Shown here: in pieces, positions 7,961-17,757 of the stretch
Position numbering within the stretch: position 1 is the first letter of the stretch
How the letters are laid out: every line of letters begins with the position of its first letter
Source of the DNA: JAGQNP01 sp038257245
Lineage (GTDB): Bacteria > Patescibacteriota > Saccharimonadia > Saccharimonadales > JACQNP01
DNA: 64,000 bases
Reading direction: 5' to 3'
NCBI GenBank assembly: GCA_038257245.1
Contig: JBBSJL010000002.1
Location: 36,141-100,140, forward strand
Program-made: the position numbers and the translations under genes
Notes under the pieces: model-generated
The model's input: the letters and a program-made list of their open reading frames with translations, nothing else
Databases searched by the model: none
What the model was told of the DNA's origin: nothing

Positions 7961-10900
7961 CTAATAGTAGCGTTTTCTTCTCCGACAACTTCTTTGATTT
8001 TAGCTATAACTGATTCATTATTACTAACAGTGGAAGGTAGTTTAATTGCCTGTTTGTTAGTTCCCAAACCTATGACAAGTACTACTTCGATATCGTCTCC
8101 ATCGGATTTATCCGATTTATCTAATACTGTTTTTATGTCTTTGAGAAGCTTCTGATCTTTAGTGTCTTTAAGGCGAATATATATTCTTTGTTTTTTGGGC
8201 AATTCTTTTGTTTCTACATTTTTTGTTTGAGCAGATTTTATTGATTTTTTTAGACTCTTTGTTTTTTTGCCAGTTTCAATATAACCACTCGCCTGATCTG
8301 GTGTTATTTCACGAGCTTCATTGACTAAAATTTTATAGTCGTCCGTTGCATCCCCCTCCTTTGTTTTAGCATTCACTTTTCCTTTAACTAAAACTACTCT
8401 GTCTTGTTCCCATATACCCAATGTTTCCTGGTAAACACCCGGGAATAATATAAGCTCAGTTGAACCGAAATTATCTTCGATTTTTACAAAAGCCATTTTT
8501 TGGCCATTTTTTGTAGTTATCTCTTTGGACTCAGTTATTATTCCTCCAGCGTTGACTGTTAAATTATCGTGTTCTCTGGATATACCGTTAAGTGGGGTAG
8601 TCTTTTCGCCAAGTATTGCTTCAAAGCTTTCTAAAGGATGTTTACTTATATAAATGCCGAGTAACTCTCGTTCCCAGACCAATTGGTCACGAACGCTAAT
8701 TTCCTCAGAAGGATTTATCAGATTTGACGAAACAAACACTGGCTCACTAGTCTGATTGCCGAACAAGTCAATTTGGCCACTAGACTTTTGTTTATGCTCT
8801 TTGCTTGCAAAAGCTATTAACGTGTCCAGATTATGTAACAGTAAAGTCCTCTCGTTAAACTTATCAAACGCCCCAGACTTAATTAAACTTTCTTGTACTT
8901 TTCTATTTATTATCCTCGGATTTATACGTTTGAAAAAATCATCAATATCGGTAAATTCACCCTCCTCGCGTATCGCCAATATCTCTTCGACTGCGCCGAT
9001 TCCTACGTTCTTGACTGCCGATAGACCAAATCGAATCTGGTTCATTTTAGGGACTACTGCAAATTCAACATATGATTCATTTATATCTGGCGGCAGTACT
9101 TTAATGCCCATGTTTTTACATTCAGTAACCTCAATTGCCAATCTATCCGAGTCATCATAATCACTAGTCATTAGAGCCGCCATGAAAGCGTTCGGATAAT
9201 GTGCCTTAAGATATGCGGTCTGGTAAGCAATAAGCCCGTAGCATGCAGCGTGTGACTTATTAAAGGCATAGTCTGCGAACCCTTCGAGATCTTTCCAGAA
9301 TTTTTCGACAATCGATATTTCGACCCCTTTTGTAACCGCCCCCTCAATAACTTTATCTTTCAATTTAGCCATCATGTCACGTTTCTTTTTACCGACAGCC
9401 TTTCGTAAGGTGTCTGACTCACCGCCAGTAAATCCACACATATCCCGAACTATCTGCATGAATTGTTCTTGGTAGACCATTACTCCGTAAGTGTCTTTAA
9501 GGGCGGGCTTCATCAGTTCATGATCGTATATAACCCGTTCTTTACCATTCTTCCTAGCAATAAACTTGTTCGTCAAACCAGCCGTCAGGGGCCCCGGACG
9601 ATACAACGCTCCCATTGCTATAATGTCCTCAAATACTGTCGGTTTTAGCTCTTTGAGATATCTTTTCATTCCGGCTGATTCCAATTGAAAAACACCTGTA
9701 GTTTCGCCTTTTTGTAGTAATTCAAATGTTAATTTGTCATCTAGTGGTATATTATTGATATCAACGTTCTTTTTATGAACCTTCTTTATGATTCTAAGTG
9801 TATTTTTGATAATCGTAAGGTTGGACAAACCCAAGAAATCCATTTTTAATAGACCGAGGTCTTCGATTGGACCCATGGGATATTGTGTTGTAACTACCCC
9901 TTTTTGGGCCATTTCCAGTGGGGTAAACTTCACTATTTCATCAGGTGCAATTACTACACCTGCAGCATGGACGCCATGGCTTCTTATCGTTCCTTCGAGT
10001 TGCACAGCCAAATCAAAGACTTCCCTTGACTGTTCATTATTTTCATACTCATCTTTTAGGTCTTTATCATTAATTAACGAGTTTTCTAAAGGTATATGTC
10101 TGCCTTGAATGGGCGGAGGAATCATTTTCGCAAGCCTATCAGCATCGCTATACGGTACTTGTAGAACCCTTGCAACGTCACGAACTGCATTCCTGGCTGC
10201 CATCCTACCAAAAGTAACTATATTTGCCACTCTGTCTTCCCCGTACTTCTCGACACAATACTGGATCACCTCATCACGACGTGTATCTTGTATATCTATA
10301 TCAATATCAGGCATTGATATACGATCAGGATTCAAAAATCTCTCAAATAAAAGATCGTACTCTAGTGGATCTAACTCTGTGATCTTTAACGCATATGAAA
10401 TTATTGAACCAGCAGCCGAGCCCCTCCCGGGTCCAAAAACAATTCCCTGGTCTTTGCCCCAATTAATGAAATCAGCAATTATTAAAAAGTAGCCATTGAA
10501 ACCCATCTGATTTATTACACCTAGTTCGTACTCAATTCTACTCAAAACGGGCTTACCCAACATTTTTTTAGCTTGAGCGATTGTTAGCTCTGCAAGATCC
10601 GTTTTGGTTTTTGAGTATCTAGCGACTAACCCTTGGTAAACCTGTTCCTCTAGATAAGACTTTTCCGTATACCCTTTTGGTACCTCAAACTTTGGAATGA
10701 GAATTTTCCCAAGTTCAATACTAATATCACATCTGTCAGCAATTTTCTTGGTATTCGATATAATATCGGGGTGATCTTTGCCCCACCTATCAATTAATTC
10801 TGTTGGATCAGTTACATGCAGCTCAAACTTTTTAAGACTCATCCTTTTTTCATCACTAAGAAACGACCCAGTCTGAACACATAATAATATCTCGTGGGCA

Positions 10901-11580
10901 GCTTGGTCTTTCTGTTCTAAATAATGCGCATCACAAGTTAAAACGCATTTTATCCCCAGTTCTTCTGCCAGTTTGAATGTTTCGTCAGTGACCTTCACTT
11001 GTTCATCCCATGAACTTGGGTGGTTTGGATGGCCATGGTCTTGTACTTCTAAGTAATACCGATCACCAAAAACCGATTTGTACCATTTAGCAGTTTGTTT
11101 GGCCTGATCATACTGGTCATTTCTAAGAGCACTTCCTATCTCACCGCCAATACAGCCGCTAAGAATAATCAGACCTTCATTGTACTTTTCTAATAAATGG
11201 TGGTCAACTCTGGGTTTGTAATAAAATCCCTTAAGATTAGCGTCCGTGCTTAGCTTCATAAGATTTCCATAACCGACATTGTTCATAGCAATTATTATTA
11301 GGTGGTTATATACCTTATCTTTGCCCGGGTCTCTAGCTGTCATGGATCTAGGTGCAACGTAAGCTTCCATACCAATTATTGGTTTGATGTTTTTGGATTT
11401 TGCTTCTTTGTAAAAGTCTAATACACCAGACAAAGTACCGTGATCCGTCATAGCCACAGCTGACATGCCTTTTTCTGCAACGTAGTTCATTAACGCTGGA
11501 ACTTTAGTTAAGCCATCAAGCAAACTGTATTGAGTGTGATTATGTAGATGAACATAATCACCGGGTTCAAGTTTTGACAT
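7957..11580 (-). CDS. dnaE: DNA polymerase III alpha subunit
   Basis: Replicative polymerase, 1207 residues, DnaE type. Order of domains: PHP domain at the N-terminus (HLHNHTQYSLLDG, MTDHGTL), palm with the catalytic PDIDIDIQDTRRDEV, fingers with GALYRPGP and FNKSHAACYG, then an OB-fold (near 1000-1080) and a C-terminal tail. The PHP His/Asp residues look complete, so it may keep proofreading or phosphatase activity (inference). The start at ATG 11580 has GAGG about 11 bases upstream and a TAAAAT box further up. Its 3' end overlaps the convergent CAP gene by 4 bases. Confidence 0.97.
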   Translation of the reverse strand: MSKLEPGDYVHLHNHTQYSLLDGLTKVPALMNYVAEKGMSAVAMTDHGTLSGVLDFYKEAKSKNIKPIIGMEAYVAPRSMTARDPGKDKVYNHLIIIAMNNVGYGNLMKLSTDANLKGFYYKPRVDHHLLEKYNEGLIILSGCIGGEIGSALRNDQYDQAKQTAKWYKSVFGDRYYLEVQDHGHPNHPSSWDEQVKVTDETFKLAEELGIKCVLTCDAHYLEQKDQAAHEILLCVQTGSFLSDEKRMSLKKFELHVTDPTELIDRWGKDHPDIISNTKKIADRCDISIELGKILIPKFEVPKGYTEKSYLEEQVYQGLVARYSKTKTDLAELTIAQAKKMLGKPVLSRIEYELGVINQMGFNGYFLIIADFINWGKDQGIVFGPGRGSAAGSIISYALKITELDPLEYDLLFERFLNPDRISMPDIDIDIQDTRRDEVIQYCVEKYGEDRVANIVTFGRMAARNAVRDVARVLQVPYSDADRLAKMIPPPIQGRHIPLENSLINDKDLKDEYENNEQSREVFDLAVQLEGTIRSHGVHAAGVVIAPDEIVKFTPLEMAQKGVVTTQYPMGPIEDLGLLKMDFLGLSNLTIIKNTLRIIKKVHKKNVDINNIPLDDKLTFELLQKGETTGVFQLESAGMKRYLKELKPTVFEDIIAMGALYRPGPLTAGLTNKFIARKNGKERVIYDHELMKPALKDTYGVMVYQEQFMQIVRDMCGFTGGESDTLRKAVGKKKRDMMAKLKDKVIEGAVTKGVEISIVEKFWKDLEGFADYAFNKSHAACYGLIAYQTAYLKAHYPNAFMAALMTSDYDDSDRLAIEVTECKNMGIKVLPPDINESYVEFAVVPKMNQIRFGLSAVKNVGIGAVEEILAIREEGEFTDIDDFFKRINPRIINRKVQESLIKSGAFDKFNERTLLLHNLDTLIAFASKEHKQKSSGQIDLFGNQTSEPVFVSSNLINPSEEISVRDQLVWERELLGIYISKHPLESFEAILGEKTTPLNGISREHDNLTVNAGGIITESKEITTKNGQKMAFVKIEDNFGSTELILFPGVYQETLGIWEQDRVVLVKGKVNAKTKEGDATDDYKILVNEAREITPDQASGYIETGKKTKSLKKSIKSAQTKNVETKELPKKQRIYIRLKDTKDQKLLKDIKTVLDKSDKSDGDDIEVVLVIGLGTNKQAIKLPSTVSNNESVIAKIKEVVGEENATIS

Positions 11581-11674
11581 AATTAAACAAACCTCACACC
11601 CTATATTTTAATGGATATTAGTAAAATTCGAACCTTAATTATTACAACGGCAAATAGTTAGTTTTAGATTAATA

Positions 11675-12085
11675 TTATGCAGATGGTTTTTTTGCGTATT
11701 TTTTTAGATTTTCAATTGCTTTATTGAGTTCTGTAACTGCTTTGTTCAGGTCTTTATCGTCTGCTTCACCTTCATGTAGCGCACTTAGAACCGCTTTAGC
11801 CTTGTCTTTAGCATTCTGAGCAGTAGATACAGCGGCTTTAAGCTCAGAACTAGCCTTCTCACCCAAAGATTTCAGAGTAGCCTCGCCACCTGCAATAAGC
11901 TTTGATGCCTCATCATGAAGGGTTTTGAGTCTATCTTCTAATTCTTTTTTATTTTTCACTGCAACTACTTTGATGTCTTCGCGAGTTTCTTTGCCGCTTT
12001 TGGGTGCCGTTAATATGCCAGTCACGTATCCTATCCCTGCAGCTATTGTGGTAAAAATCGCCAGGTTTTTAGTCTTTTTTAGCAT
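11675..12085 (-). CDS. YtxH-domain small membrane protein
   Basis: A 136-residue protein with one N-terminal membrane segment (about 8-27) followed by the YtxH signature TAPKSGKETRED and a long Lys/Ala/Glu helix. YtxH proteins are envelope or stress-associated in Firmicutes; the molecular role is not established. The ribosome site AGGA lies 6 bases before ATG. It overlaps the upstream small membrane gene by 17 bases, so the two are co-translated. Confidence 0.8.
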   Translation of the reverse strand: MLKKTKNLAIFTTIAAGIGYVTGILTAPKSGKETREDIKVVAVKNKKELEDRLKTLHDEASKLIAGGEATLKSLGEKASSELKAAVSTAQNAKDKAKAVLSALHEGEADDKDLNKAVTELNKAIENLKKYAKKPSA

Positions 12086-12332
12086 TACTATCCTTTCGAT
12101 TAGAGTTTAAGAACTTGTTAAATATTTCTACAACTGACGAGACAAATCGAAGCCCAGATATAGATTTAACTGAATCTTCAATAACGTCGCCAACTTCTTC
12201 GGCTTTACTAGACAAGCGCTTAATGCTTTTTAACACTTGGATTAATATTGACAAGCAAATAATGCCGAGAACTAAGAATACTGCTAGTGCGCCTGATAGA
12301 ATAATAACTAAAATTTCTGCTGCTTCGTTCAT
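12069..12332 (-). CDS. Small membrane protein, DUF948-like
   Basis: An 87-residue protein with one hydrophobic helix (about 7-33) and a basic, amphipathic tail. The pattern, membrane helix then predicted coil and pairing with YtxH, resembles DUF948/YtxG proteins that are often encoded beside ytxH; this match is inferred from pattern. A TATAAT box (minus strand) ends 8 bases before ATG 12332, so the leader is very short. It overlaps the YtxH gene. Confidence 0.7.
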   Translation of the reverse strand: MNEAAEILVIILSGALAVFLVLGIICLSILIQVLKSIKRLSSKAEEVGDVIEDSVKSISGLRFVSSVVEIFNKFLNSNRKDSNAKKD

Positions 12333-12362
12333 TCTATTCTATTATACAGTAATTATCCTTAT

Positions 12363-13253
12363 TTAGAATTTACTTCGTAAATGTTCCAAGAATTCTTCTC
12401 TGATATCTTCTCTTTCTAGAGCAAAGTCTACTACTGTTTTTAGGTATTCTAGTTTATTTCCGGTGTCATAATATTTGCTTTCGTTCAAAAGGCATGCGTA
12501 TAAATCTTGTCCGTCTTGGATCATAGGTTCCAAAACATAAGTTGTTAGATAAAATTCTTGATTATCCGCTAAATTATGTTTGGCTTTTTCAATATATTTA
12601 AAGACTTCCGGCGTAAGTAAATAGCCACCCACACTACCGAAATTGGATGGTGCATTGTCTTTTCCTGGTTTTTCTACCAAGCCTTCCATTTTCATGATGC
12701 CAGTCTCTATTTCTTGGCCATGTATTACCCCATATCTATCGTAATCCTCGTCTCGGCTCAATGGTATACATGGCAGAATCGACCCTCCAAGCTGATTAAA
12801 TAAATCGATCATCTGTTTAAATCTGTTAGGGCTAGCCGTAATAATGTCATCGGCAAAAGTATAGATAAATGGCTCGTCCCCAATCAAGTGAGCTGCATTC
12901 ATGATAGGTGTTGTGCTACCATAAGGCCCTTTTTGTCTAATATAGGCGAAGTTAGCTAGGTCTGAGATATGTTTTGTGTCTTCCAGTAATTGTTCTTTGT
13001 TCCCTTGCTTTAAATTCAGCCGCAGTTCGGCACTCATGTGGTCAAAATGATCTTCTATCGATCGTTTATGGTAACCAGTAACGATTACGATGTCCTCTAT
13101 GCCAGCGTCTACCAGTTCTTCGACTATGTATTGAATTATTGGTTTGTCTACTAATGGAAGCATTTCTTTGGGCATAGCCTTGGTCTGCGGCAAAAAACGT
13201 GTTCCAAACCCTGCAGCAGCAATGACGGCTTTTCTTATTGGTTTTTGGTTCAT
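12363..13253 (-). CDS. galU: UTP-glucose-1-phosphate uridylyltransferase
   Basis: Makes UDP-glucose from UTP and glucose-1-phosphate for surface glycans. The 296-residue protein has the nucleotidyltransferase signature AAGFGTRFLPQTKAMPKEML, the KPIIQYIVEE helix, the metal-binding FADDI and VEKP. I chose ATG 13253 because TACAAT ends 7 bases upstream; the longer in-frame start would place that promoter inside the gene. Length is typical. It diverges from the HD hydrolase gene. Confidence 0.95.
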   Translation of the reverse strand: MNQKPIRKAVIAAAGFGTRFLPQTKAMPKEMLPLVDKPIIQYIVEELVDAGIEDIVIVTGYHKRSIEDHFDHMSAELRLNLKQGNKEQLLEDTKHISDLANFAYIRQKGPYGSTTPIMNAAHLIGDEPFIYTFADDIITASPNRFKQMIDLFNQLGGSILPCIPLSRDEDYDRYGVIHGQEIETGIMKMEGLVEKPGKDNAPSNFGSVGGYLLTPEVFKYIEKAKHNLADNQEFYLTTYVLEPMIQDGQDLYACLLNESKYYDTGNKLEYLKTVVDFALEREDIREEFLEHLRSKF

Positions 13254-13260
13254 CACAAAG

Positions 13261-13269
13261 ATTGTACCA
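13261..13269 (-). promoter_or_regulatory. Extended -10 promoter, leaderless, for galU
   Basis: Minus strand TGG-TACAAT, 7 bases, ATG 13253. This box decides the galU start. Confidence 0.6.
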
Positions 13270-13321
13270 TACCTGCTCATGCTTGCTGTTAATCGTGTGT
13301 AGAGTACAATTATTGTCTAGT

Positions 13322-14086
13322 ATGGAAAACATGCCCTACACTGAACCACCATTTGAAAACGATATTCAAGCAGCTTTGTCATTGGTTGCAGAAATAGCCA
13401 AGCCTTTTATGGAGCCACCACTTTCATATCATAAATGGGAACACATCGAATACAGTTTTAACTATGCTATGAAAAAGTGCGATGAATATGAAAAGGCAGA
13501 TAAGCCCGTTGATAGGCTAATGGTGGGGTGCGCGATACTTCTTCATGACGCTAAAATTAGTCACGAATTGCCGCCCGAGTTTAACACCGCAGAAGATTAT
13601 TCAGCACACATTGCAAAGCAAGAATTAACGAGATTTGGCTTTAGTGATGCATTTTTGGAAGGAGTTGAAAACTGCATTAAGGCTACGAATTATGACGCGA
13701 CTCCAGAAACAGACGAAGAAAAGTTAACTTGCATGGCAGATATTGCTAATATTTTTGATAAATACGAAGTTTTTGTATGGAATGCTTTCGCACTTATGAA
13801 AGAGCTGATGGAAACAACCAATAAAGTAGGTACTCTTAGGGAATTCCGAGGCCTATCCAGGGACGTAGTAAGCAGCTACCTCTTTAAAGATCTGGTAATT
13901 GTGCCAAGTATTGATAGAGACATTACTGGTATGCCGATATATGAAGCCTCTGGTATGAAAAATCTAAATCGCTTCATGCGGGCTAGTAGCATACAGATAA
14001 AAGCTACACTATTAAGTATCGGGGGAACGGCAGCAAATGGTTTTCTTGAATTAGTACCTGAACCGGTAAAACGCGCAAAACTCTAG
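13322..14086 (+). CDS. HD-domain metal-dependent phosphohydrolase
   Basis: A 254-residue protein with the HD arrangement: YHKWEH near residue 40 (first His), CAILLHDAKI (HD pair) and CMADIANIF (last Asp). HD proteins cleave phosphate esters, often nucleotides or (p)ppGpp; the substrate here is unknown. ATG 13322 gives MENMPYTEPP; a second ATG at 13331 lies 7 bases after TAGTAT and could be a leaderless start instead. The stop interlocks with convergent gatB on CTAG. It is not in the RelA/SpoT family by size. Confidence 0.8.
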   Translation: MENMPYTEPPFENDIQAALSLVAEIAKPFMEPPLSYHKWEHIEYSFNYAMKKCDEYEKADKPVDRLMVGCAILLHDAKISHELPPEFNTAEDYSAHIAKQELTRFGFSDAFLEGVENCIKATNYDATPETDEEKLTCMADIANIFDKYEVFVWNAFALMKELMETTNKVGTLREFRGLSRDVVSSYLFKDLVIVPSIDRDITGMPIYEASGMKNLNRFMRASSIQIKATLLSIGGTAANGFLELVPEPVKRAKL

Positions 14087-15534
14087 TTTATAATATGTTT
14101 CTTGATCATTTCTTGTGCGATAGCTGGGTTTGCCTTACCATGGGAGGCTTTCATAATTTGACCAACCAAAAAACCTATTGCCTTCATTTCGCCATTTTTT
14201 ACATCCTGAGCTGCCTCGGGATTATCTTTGATTACTTGTTCTACAATTTTTTCTAATTCTGACGAGTCTGAAATCTGCAGAACATTCTTATCTTGAGCAA
14301 TTTTGTCTGGTTTACCGCCAATTTTTACTAATTCATTTAGGATAATCTTAGCGCCTGTGGAACTAACTATATTTTCAGCTGCCATTTCGGCTAGCTCAAT
14401 AAATGAGTCAATTTCTAATTTTGCTTTGTCCCATGTTAATTCATCATTAGCAACCAATGCTTGCACGTCTACTGTTAACCATCCAGCAATACGTTTAGCA
14501 TTTTCAACGGTTGTTTTATCTATAAGTTCAAACATAAATTTGCCGGCTATAATTTCGTCTACCAAAGTGTCTCTGGCAGAATCATCGATGCCTAACTTGG
14601 CTAATTTATCTCTTAGAATACTCGGCATTATTGGCATTGCTTTTTCTACAGAGCTAATATATTTATCGTCTAAAAGTATCGGTGGTATGTCTGGATCAGG
14701 GAAATATCTATAATCATGAGCGTCTTCTTTGCTTCTTTGGCTTATTGTTTTTTGCTTTGCGTCGTCCCAACCGCGGGTTTCTTGCACAATTTCTTGACCT
14801 TTTTCTAATAACTCGACCTGTCGTTTAACTTCATAATCAACGGCTTTTTCTACACTACGGAAACTATTTATGTTCTTTATTTCGGCTCGGGTTCCTAGTT
14901 TATCGGTCTTACTGACGGAGATATTTACATCGAATCGCATATTTCCGTAATAAAGGTTAGCTTCACTAACATCTGCATAGCGCATCAAAACATGGAGTTC
15001 TTTTGCAAAAGCCTTAGCTTCTTCGGCAGAATGCATTTCTGGCTCACTAACAATCTCAAGTAGAGGGGTGCCTGCTCGGTTGAGATCTACTAGACTGTAG
15101 TTTTTTCCTACGGGGTGAGTACTTTTACCTGCATCCTCTTCTAGATGAGCCCGGGTTAGATTAATCTTACTTTCTTTACCACCTACGTTTACCAATACAA
15201 ATCCACCCAGAATAATTGGTTCATCAAACTGTGATATCTGATAACCTTTTGGTAAATCAGGATAGAAATAGTGCTTTCGGTCAAATTTACTGAATTTTTG
15301 GGGTGTGGTATTTAATGCAAAAGCTGCTTTGGATGCTAAATGAACTGCTTCTTCATTCAAAACAGGCAAAGCACCAGGCATCCCTAAACATATGTGACTT
15401 ATGAGTGTATTAGGCTCGGCCTCTTTAGCATCGTTTTCTACTGCGGCAAATAGCTTCGTTTTAGTCTTCAACTGGACGTGACACTCTATACCGATAGTTG
15501 GTGTGTACTTATTAATAACGTCCTTACTGATCAT
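14083..15534 (-). CDS. gatB: Aspartyl/glutamyl-tRNA(Asn/Gln) amidotransferase subunit B
   Basis: Subunit of GatCAB, which converts Glu-tRNA(Gln) to Gln-tRNA(Gln) and, in many bacteria, Asp-tRNA(Asn) to Asn-tRNA(Asn). The 483-residue protein has the N-terminal IGIECHVQL, the CLGMPGALPVLN region, RKHYFYPDLPKGYQISQ and RYFPDPDIPP, plus a C-terminal YqeY-like helical domain (about 330-483) that binds the tRNA. Its ATG overlaps the upstream 137-residue gene by 4 bases (ATGA). Confidence 0.96.
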   Translation of the reverse strand: MISKDVINKYTPTIGIECHVQLKTKTKLFAAVENDAKEAEPNTLISHICLGMPGALPVLNEEAVHLASKAAFALNTTPQKFSKFDRKHYFYPDLPKGYQISQFDEPIILGGFVLVNVGGKESKINLTRAHLEEDAGKSTHPVGKNYSLVDLNRAGTPLLEIVSEPEMHSAEEAKAFAKELHVLMRYADVSEANLYYGNMRFDVNISVSKTDKLGTRAEIKNINSFRSVEKAVDYEVKRQVELLEKGQEIVQETRGWDDAKQKTISQRSKEDAHDYRYFPDPDIPPILLDDKYISSVEKAMPIMPSILRDKLAKLGIDDSARDTLVDEIIAGKFMFELIDKTTVENAKRIAGWLTVDVQALVANDELTWDKAKLEIDSFIELAEMAAENIVSSTGAKIILNELVKIGGKPDKIAQDKNVLQISDSSELEKIVEQVIKDNPEAAQDVKNGEMKAIGFLVGQIMKASHGKANPAIAQEMIKKHIIN

Positions 15535-15944
15535 TGTTGTAAAGCCCCAATATCTCGCAAGGCTTGTCTATAGGCCATTAAAGCGTCTTTAATATCTTCT
15601 TCCTTAATACGCTTTACCTCCCCAGCCATGACTTTTTTGTAAAGATTATGTGCGAACCAGACACCGTCATTGTCACTAAAAACTTTCTGGGCAGAAACCA
15701 TCATCTCGCCCATGGTTTTACCTTTGTACTTTCTTTTTTTAAGCGCTTTTTCTAAAAGCTTTTCTGCTTCACTCAGGGCCTCGGGCCATTTGGATTTATC
15801 CTTACAGTAGGACTGTAGTTTTTTCCACTTGTCAGTATACTTGTCTACTTTGAGTTTTTTTGGAATTTTTTTGTTTGCCACATAAAGCAAAATCAAAAAT
15901 CCTACTGCTGCAACAACTACTATTATCAATAATTCTACTGTCAT
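15531..15944 (-). CDS. Membrane-anchored hypothetical protein within the gatCAB operon
   Basis: A 137-residue protein with one N-terminal membrane helix (about 4-23, almost all Val/Leu/Ile) followed by a strongly basic helical domain (KKIPKKLKVDKYTDKWKKL, later EKALKKRKYKG). I do not recognise a family. It overlaps gatA by 4 bases upstream and gatB by 4 bases downstream, so its translation is coupled to both. Position and basic character suggest it could tether GatCAB or bind RNA at the membrane, which is inference only. Confidence 0.85.
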   Translation of the reverse strand: MTVELLIIVVVAAVGFLILLYVANKKIPKKLKVDKYTDKWKKLQSYCKDKSKWPEALSEAEKLLEKALKKRKYKGKTMGEMMVSAQKVFSDNDGVWFAHNLYKKVMAGEVKRIKEEDIKDALMAYRQALRDIGALQQ

Positions 15945-17365
15945 CTTATTGTTTCCATAACCCCTTCTGAAAATCCTAATAATTTATTGTCGTGCTTCTG
16001 CTGTGCCACTATTTGCATGCCTACTGGCAGACTGTCAACCATGGCAATTGGGATGCTAATAGCCGGTGTACCAACTAGACTTGGCCCTACTGTCAATACA
16101 TCTGCCAGATACATCTCAAGTGGGTCTTCGGCTTTATGCCCAATATTGAATGCAGTGGTTGGCGCGGTCGGTCCGACTAGAAAATCAACATTTTCAAACG
16201 CCTGATTGAACTCTTCTATTAATTTTGTCCTGACCTGTTGGGCTTTATGGTAATAGTCATCGTAGTAGCCACTGCTCAGCACATACGTGCCCATCATTAT
16301 TCTACGCTTTGCTTCTTTGCCAAAACCTTCACTTCGCGACCAGTTATAGCTATCTTCAAGTGTTTTGGCATCTGCTTTTGAGTAGCCATACCTTTGACCA
16401 TCGTATCGACTAAGGTTACTACTTACCTCTGCTGGCATAACTATGTAGTAACAAGCCAACGCCAGTGGCAATGAAGGTAGGCTGACTTCTACCACTTCAA
16501 CCCCGCTTTCCTTCAGCTTTTCTACAGTGTTTAGAACAGCGCGTTTAACGTCCAAGTCAATACCGTCCCCTAAGTATTCCTTAACCAATCCGACTTTCTT
16601 GCCCTTAACAGTTTTGTCTAGATCAGCGTAGCTCGTTTTATCTCGCTCAATTGTCGTACCATCCAAGGGGTCTCTGCCTGCCATACAATCCAGAACTAAT
16701 GCTGCATCTTGTACGGTCATTGTAATTGGGCCAATTGTGTCTGTACTACTAGCCATGGCAACAACCCCAGACCTCGAAACAACACCATATGTTGGTTTAT
16801 AGCCGACAACCCCTGTAAAAGATGCAGGCTGTCTTATTGAGCCTCCAGTGTCAGTCCCTAACGCGAACGGTACCATTTCTAACATTACTGCCGTAGCAGA
16901 TCCGCCTGATGAGCCACCAGGAACTTTTGTTATATCGTGTGGGTTTTTGGTGACCATGTAGTCACTATTTTCCGTACTGGATCCATGGGCAAAAGCATCT
17001 AGATTTGCTTTGGCAACACATATGGCGCCTTCAGACTCTAGTTTATCGATTACTGTTGACTGATAAGGTGTATTAAACCCTTTCAATATATTACTTGCAG
17101 CTGTGGTCTCAGACCCAAATGTAAGAAAATTGTCTTTGGCGATAAACGGTATACCAGCTAATCGGCCGACTTTTTCGCCTGTTTTTACTTTACTATCAAT
17201 TTCTTTTGCTCTTTTCTGTGCTCTTTCTGGAATTGTGGCAATAATTGCATCAAATTCTTTATGCTTTTCGATCAGTTTCAGTGATTTTTCTACCAAATCA
17301 GCAGATTTGACCCTGCCTGACTGAACTTCTTTAGCAATAGTAGCAAGATCTTTCCACTCTGACAT
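15941..17365 (-). CDS. gatA: Aspartyl/glutamyl-tRNA amidotransferase subunit A
   Basis: Amidase subunit of GatCAB that releases ammonia from glutamine. The 474-residue amidase-signature protein shows GIPFIAKDNF with the catalytic Lys, PGGSSGGSATAV with cis-Ser, and GTDTGGSIRQPA with the nucleophile Ser, the complete Ser-Ser-Lys triad. Length is normal. GGAG lies about 13 bases before ATG 17365. It follows gatC by 2 bases and overlaps the next gene. Confidence 0.97.
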   Translation of the reverse strand: MSEWKDLATIAKEVQSGRVKSADLVEKSLKLIEKHKEFDAIIATIPERAQKRAKEIDSKVKTGEKVGRLAGIPFIAKDNFLTFGSETTAASNILKGFNTPYQSTVIDKLESEGAICVAKANLDAFAHGSSTENSDYMVTKNPHDITKVPGGSSGGSATAVMLEMVPFALGTDTGGSIRQPASFTGVVGYKPTYGVVSRSGVVAMASSTDTIGPITMTVQDAALVLDCMAGRDPLDGTTIERDKTSYADLDKTVKGKKVGLVKEYLGDGIDLDVKRAVLNTVEKLKESGVEVVEVSLPSLPLALACYYIVMPAEVSSNLSRYDGQRYGYSKADAKTLEDSYNWSRSEGFGKEAKRRIMMGTYVLSSGYYDDYYHKAQQVRTKLIEEFNQAFENVDFLVGPTAPTTAFNIGHKAEDPLEMYLADVLTVGPSLVGTPAISIPIAMVDSLPVGMQIVAQQKHDNKLLGFSEGVMETIR

Positions 17366-17367
17366 AA

Positions 17368-17658
17368 CTAGAGCATTCTCCTGACTTTGATTTGGCCAGA
17401 TTCAGTCTGCGGTACGTTTTTTAGTAGTTCTGTTTGCGTTTGCCTATAATCGACAACCTTGTCAGCGCGGGTAGCATTAGTAAGCCCTGTGACCTGATAA
17501 GTTGGCTTTAGCTTACCTAAATCCACGTCATGCAACTGTTCAACATAGCCTAGTATGGTGCTTATTTCATTTTGAAAACCAACAATTTCGTCTTCACTAA
17601 GGTGAAGTCGAGCCAAACGAGCCAAATTTAATACTTCTTCGCGTGTTAGTTTCGCCAT
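17368..17658 (-). CDS. gatC: Aspartyl/glutamyl-tRNA amidotransferase subunit C
   Basis: Small 96-residue subunit that wraps around GatA-GatB and stabilises the complex. It begins with the typical LTREEVLNLARLARLHLSEDE and has the conserved DVDLGKLKPTYQVTGLTNATRADKV region reduced to family form. It is the first gene of gatC-gatA-X-gatB. A TATAAT box on the minus strand ends 9 bases before ATG 17658 with TG in front, so the leader is at most a few bases. Confidence 0.95.
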   Translation of the reverse strand: MAKLTREEVLNLARLARLHLSEDEIVGFQNEISTILGYVEQLHDVDLGKLKPTYQVTGLTNATRADKVVDYRQTQTELLKNVPQTESGQIKVRRML

Positions 17659-17707
17659 TTACAAACAATTATACACTGCAAGCTGTTCCGGCAAAAATTT
17701 GGTGGTT

Positions 17708-17736
17708 TTGACAAAAAGATATATTATAAGTATAAG
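17708..17736 (+). promoter_or_regulatory. Sigma-70 promoter for the alpha/beta hydrolase
   Basis: TTGACA, 17 bases, TATAAG: one of the two best promoters in the window. Transcription should begin near 17743 and meet the ribosome site AGGAAAC before ATG 17758. Confidence 0.75.
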
Positions 17737-17757
17737 CACTGTAATAGGAAACAAAAA

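Noticed and set aside
8756..10492. Open frames of 60-134 codons on the plus strand opposite dnaE
   Set aside because: They are antisense to a full-length conserved polymerase, have no ribosome site or family resemblance, and follow from its codon pattern.
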